This document shows positions 6,796-14,152 of a stretch of DNA of 64,000 bases, in pieces. Location: the NCBI GenBank assembly GCA_020638905.1, contig JACKHP010000003.1:1-64000 (forward strand), in the 5' to 3' direction. This stretch comes from Planctomycetota bacterium (GTDB lineage: Bacteria > Planctomycetota > B15-G4). A program made the translations under genes and the position numbers. The notes under the pieces were generated by a model. That model did no database searches and was not told the origin of the DNA. It worked only from the letters and a program-made list of their open reading frames with translations. Each line of letters begins with the position of its first letter. Positions within the stretch are counted from its first letter, which is position 1.

Positions 6796-9423
6796 CTACT
6801 CGTACCGCATGACTTCCGAGAGCCGGAAGCGGTTGGCCCGCAGCGCCGGCAGGATGACCGCCAGCACGGAGATCGCCACGGCCCCCGCGAGCACCGCTCC
6901 GAGCGCCCGGGGCGAGAGCGCGAAGGCCAGCTCGAGGTGGCTGGCCGCCGTGAGCGCGTCGCAGGTCACGACCGCCAGCGGGATGCCGAGCAGCAGGCCG
7001 AACAGCCCCCCCAGCACCCCCAGCACGCCCGACTCGACCATGAGCATGGCCACCACCTGTCCGCCGGTCAGCCCCACCGCCCGCAGCAGGCCGATCTCGC
7101 GGCGCCGCTCCATGACCGCGATGACCATCGCGTTCAGGATGCCCACCGCCGCGAGCAGCACCGTGAGCGCCAGGATCGCGTAGAAGATCGAGAAGTTGCT
7201 GTCGAGGTCGGCCACGTACTCCGCGGTGATCTCCTCGCCGCGACGGAACGAGAGCAGATTGCCCTCGCCCAGGACGTCGGCGCACAGGGCACGCAGCTCG
7301 TCGGCGCGCTGCGCGTCGACGCCCGGCGCCCAGGACACGAAGTCGTCGCCCAGCCCCTCGGCGTCGAGGCACCAGTAGTTCAGCATCGCGTCGGACGAGA
7401 TCACGCCGAAGACGCGGTCGTCGGGCGCGAAGCCGTACTCGTCGGTGACGGCCAGCACCCGGAACTCGACGAAGCCCGAGCTGCGCGTCGAGAGCCGCAC
7501 CGTGTCGCCGGGGTGCTTGTCGAAGTCGTCGGCGCAGCGCGTCGAGAGCAGGATGGTCGGCTCCTCGAGGAACGCGCGCCGCAGCTCGGTGTCCTTGGCG
7601 AGCGAGCCCACGCCGAGCATCGAACTCCCGATGGCGCGCACCACGAAGCTGCTCGTGACCTCGACGTTGAGCGGCATGAGCGTCCGCAGCTCGGGCGCCG
7701 CCTTGCGCAGTTCGGGCACGGACGCCGCGCCTTCGGGGCTCATCTTGATGTACAGGCGCTCGGCCAGGGCCCGCTCGCCGAACGCGCGCGTCTCCGCCTT
7801 GAGGCTCTCGAGCACGGTCACGATCAGGAAGATCGCGGTGAACACGAGCATCAGGCCCGAGACGGTGCCGAACACGCGGTGCCGCGCCGACGAGAGCGTC
7901 GAACGGCAGAGCCTCCCGGCCGGGCCCCGGAAGGGCGCGGTCAGCAGCCGCGTGAGTGCCTCGAGGAGCTGCGGCACGAGCAGCAGCAACGCGAACGCGC
8001 CGCCGACCACGGCGAAGCCCACGAGCAGCGCGCGGTACAGCGGCTCGGGGACGTACTCGTCGGCCGGCGCGCCCACGACCCACGCCACGGGCACCACCGC
8101 CAGGAGTCCGATCAGCACCGAGCGACGCACGCCCGTGAACGGGTCGCGCGACAGCTCGATCACGCCGCGGCGCAGCGCGTCGATGACCGACAGCCGCGAC
8201 GCGCGCGCGAACGGGTACAGCACGCCGAGCAGCGAGAAGACCATGCCGCTCACGAGCACCCACGCCACCGGCCCCCACGGGATCTCGGCGATCACGAGCG
8301 GACGGCCCGTGCCGAGGGTCGTGATCCCGCGCTCCTCCATGAAGCCGGTGATGCCCTTCGCGAGCAGCAGCGAGAGACCGGCGCCCAGCGCGGCCAGCAC
8401 CAGGCCCTCGGCCATGAACACGACCAGCAGGCGTCGCTGGGTGAGGCCGAGCGCGCGCAGCAGGCCGATCGAGCGCACGCGTTCGACGAGCGACATCGAC
8501 ATCGTGTTGAAGATGATGTACAGCCCGAGGAACAGCGCCAGGAAGCCGCAGAAGCGCACCCCGCTGCGGAACGCGCGCTCTTCGGGGGCGAGGCCCACGA
8601 GCGAGCGCGTCGGCGCGTCGACCTGGTAGCGGTCTTCGAGCTGGCGGCGCAGCGTGGGCAGGTCGGTGCGCGTCTTGTCGAAGTCGGCCCAGAAGCGCAC
8701 GTCGAGGTGGCGTCCCATGACCTCGGCGCCCTGGGCGAAGGTGGTGATCACGCGCGAGCCGGCGAATCCCAGGCGCGTGGGTTGCAGGATGCCCGCCACG
8801 CGGAACGAGTGGATCGGCTCGGGTTGCGGCGCGGCCGCGGCCCGCCCTCCCTTGGGCGCGGGCGGCTGCTCGGGCTCGATCTCGACCAGCTTGCCGCCGA
8901 CGCACTCGACCTCGGGCACGCGTCGCGCCGGCGGACGCGCCAGTTCGACGATGTCGCCCACGGCGATGCCGGCGCGCTCGGCCACGTCCTGTGCCACGAG
9001 CAGCTGCGGGACGTCGCTCGTGAAGTCGAGGTCGTCGCCTTCGGCCACGGCGTACGCGCCGTGGTGCGTGCGCGCCGCCTCGTCCACCGCGAACAGCTCG
9101 ATGCCGGCCTTGGTGCGTCCGTCGACGCGCAGCGCGAGGTGCGCCGTGGCGAAGGCGGCCACGCCCGAGAGCAGCGGCTGCGCCGCCAGGTCGTCGCGCA
9201 CCTCGTCGACCGCCAGGGCCGACGAGAGGTCGGGCTGGATGAGCAGGTCGGCCTCGGGGTCGGCCTGTCCCCGGAGCATCTCCTCGGTGCGCAGGGTGTT
9301 GTGGTCGACGACGAGCACCGAGACCACCGTCGCGATGCCCACCGCGATGCCCAGGATCGACGCCAGCGTCTTCCCCGGACGGAACACGAGGTGCCGCCAG
9401 GCCAGCAGGAGCTCGAGCTTCAC
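6796..9423 (-). CDS. ABC transporter permease with two FtsX domains (LolC/MacB-like)
   Basis: This 875-residue membrane protein begins LLLAWRHLVFRPGKTLASILG, the entry of FtsX/MacB permeases. A periplasmic domain of about 240 residues follows, then a helix bundle with LVERVRSIGLLRALGLTQRR. A second periplasmic domain precedes a final helix set with VMERRREIGLLRAVGLTGGQ. The two coupling-helix motifs show two fused FtsX units, so one chain supplies both permease halves. The start is GTG, three bases after the ATPase stop. With that ATPase it forms a type VII transporter; family members extrude lipoproteins, peptides or drugs using ATP in the cytoplasm. No substrate can be deduced. Confidence 0.92.
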   Translation of the reverse strand: MKLELLLAWRHLVFRPGKTLASILGIAVGIATVVSVLVVDHNTLRTEEMLRGQADPEADLLIQPDLSSALAVDEVRDDLAAQPLLSGVAAFATAHLALRVDGRTKAGIELFAVDEAARTHHGAYAVAEGDDLDFTSDVPQLLVAQDVAERAGIAVGDIVELARPPARRVPEVECVGGKLVEIEPEQPPAPKGGRAAAAPQPEPIHSFRVAGILQPTRLGFAGSRVITTFAQGAEVMGRHLDVRFWADFDKTRTDLPTLRRQLEDRYQVDAPTRSLVGLAPEERAFRSGVRFCGFLALFLGLYIIFNTMSMSLVERVRSIGLLRALGLTQRRLLVVFMAEGLVLAALGAGLSLLLAKGITGFMEERGITTLGTGRPLVIAEIPWGPVAWVLVSGMVFSLLGVLYPFARASRLSVIDALRRGVIELSRDPFTGVRRSVLIGLLAVVPVAWVVGAPADEYVPEPLYRALLVGFAVVGGAFALLLLVPQLLEALTRLLTAPFRGPAGRLCRSTLSSARHRVFGTVSGLMLVFTAIFLIVTVLESLKAETRAFGERALAERLYIKMSPEGAASVPELRKAAPELRTLMPLNVEVTSSFVVRAIGSSMLGVGSLAKDTELRRAFLEEPTILLSTRCADDFDKHPGDTVRLSTRSSGFVEFRVLAVTDEYGFAPDDRVFGVISSDAMLNYWCLDAEGLGDDFVSWAPGVDAQRADELRALCADVLGEGNLLSFRRGEEITAEYVADLDSNFSIFYAILALTVLLAAVGILNAMVIAVMERRREIGLLRAVGLTGGQVVAMLMVESGVLGVLGGLFGLLLGIPLAVVTCDALTAASHLELAFALSPRALGAVLAGAVAISVLAVILPALRANRFRLSEVMRYE

Positions 9424-9426
9424 GGC

Positions 9427-10176
9427 TCAGATCCCCAGGTCGGCGAGCGCCGACGCGATCGACGACGGCGTCACGTCGGAGCCGCGCAGCGCGTGCTCGT
9501 CGTGCAGTTCGCCGTCCTTGAGGAAGTGCACCTCGTCGGAGAAGGCCGCGTCGCGCGGGTTGTGCGTCACGAGCAGGATCGTCTGCCCGCGCTCGTCGCA
9601 CGAGCGCCTGAAGAGCTTCATGACCTCTTCGCCGGCCGACGTGCTGATGTTGCCCGTCGGCTCGTCGGCCATCAGGATCGCCGGTCCCGCGATGAGCGCC
9701 CGCGCGATCGAGACGCGCTGCATCTCGCCGCCCGAGAGCTGGTGCGGATAGCTCTTCAGCTTGCCCTCGAGCCCGAAGTCGCGCACGAGGCCCTCGAGCC
9801 CGTCCTTCGGGCCGCCCTCGCCGGGCTCGGCGCCGATCAGCAGCGGCAGCCGGATGTTCTCGTCGACGGTCAGGTTCGGGATCAGGTTGTAGAACTGGAA
9901 CACGAACCCGATCGTGTCGCGCCGCAGCAGCGTGCGCCTGCGCTCGCTGAGCGCGTACAGGTCGTGTCCGTCGAGGGTGACGGTGCCGCCCGACGGCGGC
10001 TCGAGGCCCGAGACCATGTGCAGCAGCGTCGACTTGCCCGAGCCCGACGGGCCCATGATCGTCACGAAGCGCCCGCGCTCGACCGCGAAGGCCACCTCGC
10101 GCACGACCGGGAAGCGTCCCGCGGCGGTGCCGTAGAACTTGTACAGCTCGCTCGCCTGCAGGATCGCGTCGGACAT
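9427..10176 (-). CDS. ABC transporter ATP-binding protein (LolD/MacB family)
   Basis: This 249-residue ATPase has Walker A GPSGSGKST (42-50), a Q-loop in FVFQFYNLIP, the signature LSGGEMQR (147-154), Walker B ILMADEPTG and the switch His in LLVTHNP. LTVDENIRLPLLI is typical of LolD/MacB proteins. The D-loop reads GNISTSAG where GNLDSxxG is usual, so its conserved aspartate is a serine. ATG 10176 was chosen over an upstream extension rich in Gly, Pro and Arg because it aligns with the family start. It precedes the permease by three bases and lies 79 bases after aceE in the same direction. Confidence 0.95.
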   Translation of the reverse strand: MSDAILQASELYKFYGTAAGRFPVVREVAFAVERGRFVTIMGPSGSGKSTLLHMVSGLEPPSGGTVTLDGHDLYALSERRRTLLRRDTIGFVFQFYNLIPNLTVDENIRLPLLIGAEPGEGGPKDGLEGLVRDFGLEGKLKSYPHQLSGGEMQRVSIARALIAGPAILMADEPTGNISTSAGEEVMKLFRRSCDERGQTILLVTHNPRDAAFSDEVHFLKDGELHDEHALRGSDVTPSSIASALADLGI

Positions 10177-10255
10177 CAACTGCCGCCTCGCGTGCGGAGG
10201 ATCCGGCCGCGCGGCGGAGGAGACGCCTCCCCCACCGTCGACCGGCAACGGGCCG

Positions 10256-13024
10256 TCAGGAACCGCGCGACGCCCCGCCGTGTTGCGGGACGTCCCAGAG
10301 TTCGGTCCACGATTCGGGTTCGGGGGCGCTGCCGTGGGACGCTTCGAGCACGGCGCGTCGGCTCACGACGACGTTCTCGAGCGCCGTCTCGGCCAGCGCC
10401 TTGCCCACGGCGGTCACCACCGCGTCGGCGTCGATGCCCTGGTAGCGGTAGACCTGGTCGGGGCGCCCGCACTTGCTGAAGCGCCGCACCGCCAGGGCCT
10501 CCTGCCGCACGCCGAGGATGCTGCCGATGTTGTCGAGCAGGCCGGCCTCGCCGTCGTGCACCGAGACCACCGGCACGCGCCGTCCGGCCAGGGTCACGAG
10601 CTCGGCGCCGCTCTGCGCGACGGGCGCGCTCGTGAGGTGCAGGTCGCCGTCGATGCCGAGTCCGTGGCGCAGGTGCGCGAAGTCGTTCGTGGCCGCCAGG
10701 TTGCCGAGCAGCAGCTCGGGCGAGCTGACCGCGATCACGTTGGCGTACACCCCCTCCTCGCGCAGCCGGTCGGACGCGGCCAGCGCCTCGGTGGCGAGCG
10801 CGCCCATGCAGAACACGTTGACCACGTTCACGCCGGGCTCGTAGTCGGGCTGCCCGCGGAAGTCGACGATGTAGTACGCGCCCGAGAGGCAGTCGTGGCG
10901 CGCCGCCTCGAGGATCGTCTCGTCGTCGAGCGGGTCGCTCTCGAGGTCGTTCGGGTTCGTGCGGAAGCGCGGGTGCCGCCGCAGCCGACGAAGCAGCTCG
11001 GGCTGCTCGATGCCGCGCGTCACGGCGCGGATCAGGATGCCCTTGCGTCCCTCGTTCTCGTCGGCGAAGTGCCGGCGGATCGACTCGGCCAGGATCCAGT
11101 CGACCTCGATCGCGAAGATCGGCTCCCAGGTGATCAGGTTCGGGATCTGGATGTCCGACTTCCAGCTGTGCTGCGCGCCCTCGGACGACAGGGTCACGCC
11201 GCTCGGCGTGCCGAGGATCACGAACTCGCTGCCCCAGTAGAGGTTGTAGTAGAGCTGGTCGAGCGCGCGTTTGATGAAGAAGTCGTAGACGGTCATGATC
11301 GGGAAGAACGGGATCCCGACGTAGTGGCCCATCATCCCGAACGAGCCCACGGCCGACATGCAGTTGGCCTCGGCGATCTCGAAGCGGATGTGCCGCGTCC
11401 ACGGGTTGCTGGTCGGCAGCAGCACGGGACGTTTCTTGCTCTGGCCCGTGCGCTCCTCGACGTCGGCGACCGGTTCGCTCTCGACGTCCTTCGGGCCGTA
11501 GACGCGCTTGTCCATGACCGGGTTGAGCTGCGTCGACGTGCCGACGTCGGGCGACATGGTGAGCAGGAAGTCGGCCGCCGGCTCCCACTGCTTCTCGCGC
11601 GCGTCGAGGTCGGACGTGGCCTTGCCCTGCTCGGCCGCCGTGCCGATGCGCACGAGCTTGGCCGCGAGCTGGCCCCACATCCACTGCGTGTGCGCCTTGG
11701 GGAAGAGCTTGGTGTCGATGTCGAGGCTGGTCGGGACGCCGCCCACGCTGTCGATGCGGTCGCGCACCCACTGCCGGTTGCGCTCGCGCCAGGCGCGGTT
11801 GGCGTCGATGCCCTTGCGGAACACCTCGCCGCGCTCGTCGAGCAGCACGCGCTCGGCCGTCCCCTCGGCGAACGTCGCGAACGGACGCTCGAGGTCGAGC
11901 CCCTCCTCCTCGAGCAGGCGCACGACCTCGTCTTCTCCGGGCAGCGCGCTGTGGTTGCCGGGCGCGGCGTACAGGTCGAGGCCCCAGCCCTTGACCGTGT
12001 GCGCCACGATCAGGGTCGGACGCTCGGCGTCCTTCTTCGAGGCCAGCATGGCCTTCACGAGCTCGTCGGTGTCGTGGCCGCCGAGGTCGCACAGCACCGT
12101 CTCGAGCTGCGCGTCGTCGAGCGCGTCGAGCGCCTTCTTGCAGCCCTTGTCCTCGTCGAGGATGGCCTTGCGCAGCGCGCCCATGTCGCGCTGCAGCAGG
12201 TGCATCTGCAGCTCGTAGTCGGTGAAGCCGCTCTCGAGCACCGCGCGCAGCTTCTCGCCGCCGGGCTTCTTGAACGCCGCGAGCCGCCGCCTGCCGTGCG
12301 CGACCTGGATCACCTCCCAGCCGTTCGCCTCGGCCATCTCCTGGATGCGGTGGGCGTCGGTGCCCTGCAGGCCCTTCTTGTTGGGCATGCGCGCGCCGTC
12401 GAGGTTCTGGCGGTTGTAGTCGATGATCCAGGTGTTGTTGCCCAGACGACGTTCGGCGAAGTCGGGCATGGCCTCCATGAGGCTGCCCTCGCGGAACTCG
12501 CTGTCGCCGATGAGCGACCAGAAGTGCAGGCCCTTCGGGACCTCGGGCAGCTCGAGGTGGTGGTCGGCCGCGTAGCGGTACGCGAGCGACATGTACCCCG
12601 CCACGACCGGCGGGATGCCGACGCTGCCCGAGGGGAAGAAGTGGTGGCTGTCGGGGTCGGTGCGCGCGTGGTAGCTCTGCAGCACCGCCTCGCCGTCCTC
12701 CGAGAACTTGCGCAGGTTGCGCAGCGTCGCCTCGATGCGCGCGCGCTCGAACCACGTCTTGGCCTTCGGGTCCCAGAACAGGCCCATGAGACCGTCGAGG
12801 ACGTGGTCGAGCGGCGCCGCGTGCGGCTTGCAGCAGACGAAGTCCTTCGGATCGCGCACCTTGCAGTGCAGCGCCGTGAGGATGTGCGCCGAGCTGGCGC
12901 AGGCCGCGGGATGGCCGCCCACCTTGGGGTCGGTCTTCCGCGCGTCGGGGCGATGGTTGGCGATGTGGATCATCGCCACGGTCTGGATCATCGCCCTGCG
13001 TGCGATCCGGTCGAGGACGTCCAT
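10256..13024 (-). CDS. aceE: Pyruvate dehydrogenase E1 component, homodimeric (AceE-like)
   Basis: This 922-residue thiamine-diphosphate enzyme decarboxylates pyruvate and acetylates the lipoyl group of E2. Homodimeric E1 landmarks are VGGHPAACASSAHI near the N-terminus and the ThDP/Mg region GDSEFREGS followed by NRQNLDGARM. Others are VAHTVKGWGLDLY, the pyrimidine-domain segment SSEGAQHSW, and the C-terminal CGRPDQVYRYQGIDADAVV. The length is close to E. coli AceE. Its ATG overlaps the mdh stop in TGATG, so it is translationally coupled to malate dehydrogenase. No E2 or E3 gene is in view. It is assigned to AceE rather than transketolase by these motifs and size; the exact 2-oxoacid is inferred. 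Confidence 0.88.
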   Translation of the reverse strand: MDVLDRIARRAMIQTVAMIHIANHRPDARKTDPKVGGHPAACASSAHILTALHCKVRDPKDFVCCKPHAAPLDHVLDGLMGLFWDPKAKTWFERARIEATLRNLRKFSEDGEAVLQSYHARTDPDSHHFFPSGSVGIPPVVAGYMSLAYRYAADHHLELPEVPKGLHFWSLIGDSEFREGSLMEAMPDFAERRLGNNTWIIDYNRQNLDGARMPNKKGLQGTDAHRIQEMAEANGWEVIQVAHGRRRLAAFKKPGGEKLRAVLESGFTDYELQMHLLQRDMGALRKAILDEDKGCKKALDALDDAQLETVLCDLGGHDTDELVKAMLASKKDAERPTLIVAHTVKGWGLDLYAAPGNHSALPGEDEVVRLLEEEGLDLERPFATFAEGTAERVLLDERGEVFRKGIDANRAWRERNRQWVRDRIDSVGGVPTSLDIDTKLFPKAHTQWMWGQLAAKLVRIGTAAEQGKATSDLDAREKQWEPAADFLLTMSPDVGTSTQLNPVMDKRVYGPKDVESEPVADVEERTGQSKKRPVLLPTSNPWTRHIRFEIAEANCMSAVGSFGMMGHYVGIPFFPIMTVYDFFIKRALDQLYYNLYWGSEFVILGTPSGVTLSSEGAQHSWKSDIQIPNLITWEPIFAIEVDWILAESIRRHFADENEGRKGILIRAVTRGIEQPELLRRLRRHPRFRTNPNDLESDPLDDETILEAARHDCLSGAYYIVDFRGQPDYEPGVNVVNVFCMGALATEALAASDRLREEGVYANVIAVSSPELLLGNLAATNDFAHLRHGLGIDGDLHLTSAPVAQSGAELVTLAGRRVPVVSVHDGEAGLLDNIGSILGVRQEALAVRRFSKCGRPDQVYRYQGIDADAVVTAVGKALAETALENVVVSRRAVLEASHGSAPEPESWTELWDVPQHGGASRGS

Positions 13025-14019
13025 CAGGCGAGCAGCTCCGCGATGACCGAGCGCTCGTGCTCGAGCTCGGCCACCGAGGCCGCGAGCTTCTCGCGCCCGA
13101 AGTCGGACAGGTCGACGTCCTTCACGATCTTGTATCCGCCGTCCTTCTTGACCCGCACCGGGAACGAGCAGATCAGTCCCTCGGGCACGCCGTAGCTGCC
13201 GTCGCTGGGCACGGCCACCGAGCGCCAGTCGCCCTTCTCGGTCGGGTTCACGAGATCACGCACGTGGTCGACCAGGCCGTTCGCGGCCGAGAGCGCCGAC
13301 GAGAGGCCGCGCGCCTTGATGATCGCGGCGCCGCGCTGCTGCACGGTCTTGATGAAGTCGCCCTCGAGCCAGGCCCGGTCGGCGATCGTGTCGGCGACCG
13401 GCTTGCCGTCGATCAGCGCGTTCTCGAAGTCGGGGTACTGGGTCGCGCTGTGGTTGCCCCAGATGGCCATGTTCGTGACCTTCGTGTGGTGCACGCCGGC
13501 CTTCTCGGCGAGCTGCGCCTTGGCGCGGTTCTCGTCGAGGCGCGTCATCGCGCTGAACGCCTCGCGCGGCATGTCCTTCGCGTTGTGCATCGCGATGAGC
13601 GCGTTCGTGTTGCACGGGTTGCCGACCACGACCGTGCGGCAGCCCTTCTTCGCGAAGTCGTTGATGGCCTTGCCCTGGCCCGTGAAGATCGGGCCGTTCT
13701 CCTTGATCAGGTCGTTGCGCTCCATGCCGGGACCGCGCGGCTTGGCGCCGACCAGCAGGGCCCAGTCGCAGTCGCCGAAGCCCTGCTCGAGATCGGAGGT
13801 GCAGAGCATGCCGTCGAGCAGCGGGAAGGCGCAGTCCTGGAGCTCCATGGCGACGCCCTGCAGGGCGGCCAGGGCCTTCTCGTGCGGGATCTCGACGAGA
13901 TGCAGGAAGACCTTGCGCTCGGGACCGAACATGGCGCCCGACGCGATGCGCGGGAGGAGGGCGTAGCCGATCTGTCCGGCAGCTCCGGTGACGGCGACGT
14001 GGATGACGGACTTGCTCAC
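13024..14019 (-). CDS. mdh: Malate dehydrogenase (NAD-dependent)
   Basis: This 331-residue oxidoreductase interconverts malate and oxaloacetate in the TCA cycle. The Rossmann motif is VTGAAGQIGYALL. GAKPRGPGMERNDL carries the substrate arginines, and VVVGNPCNTNALI and RLDENRAKAQLAEKAG carry the Asp and Arg of the active site. IWGNHSATQYPDF contains the catalytic His. This is the type-2 form also found in Actinobacteria and the eukaryotic cytosol. The start is GTG with AGGAG nine bases upstream. It is the first gene of the mdh-aceE unit and is divergent from the sulfatase-like genes across 133 bases. Confidence 0.96.
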   Translation of the reverse strand: MSKSVIHVAVTGAAGQIGYALLPRIASGAMFGPERKVFLHLVEIPHEKALAALQGVAMELQDCAFPLLDGMLCTSDLEQGFGDCDWALLVGAKPRGPGMERNDLIKENGPIFTGQGKAINDFAKKGCRTVVVGNPCNTNALIAMHNAKDMPREAFSAMTRLDENRAKAQLAEKAGVHHTKVTNMAIWGNHSATQYPDFENALIDGKPVADTIADRAWLEGDFIKTVQQRGAAIIKARGLSSALSAANGLVDHVRDLVNPTEKGDWRSVAVPSDGSYGVPEGLICSFPVRVKKDGGYKIVKDVDLSDFGREKLAASVAELEHERSVIAELLA

Positions 14020-14139
14020 GGGGGATCACTCCTGGGGACCACGGTCGAGCCGCCCATTCTGCGCCGTGAGGGGGCCTCGAAGCCACACCCCGGACGTCCC
14101 GCCGGGCGCTCCGCGCAGTCGACCGGCCGTCGGCGGACG

Positions 14140-14145
14140 TAAGAT
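14140..14145 (+). promoter_or_regulatory. Candidate -10 hexamer (TAAGAT)
   Basis: TAAGAT lies 7 bases before ATG 14153 with no ribosome binding site between them. The same spacing recurs before four other genes in the window (22551, 26126, 33359 minus, 53631), which suggests a leaderless or near-leaderless transcript. Confidence 0.4.
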
Positions 14146-14152
14146 CGGCGCG

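Noticed and set aside
6547..10479. 1310-codon open frame on the plus strand antisense to the ABC transporter genes
   Set aside because: It is a high-GC shadow: Arg/His/Gln-rich without domains, and the minus-strand frames have clear families, third-position bias and ribosome binding sites.
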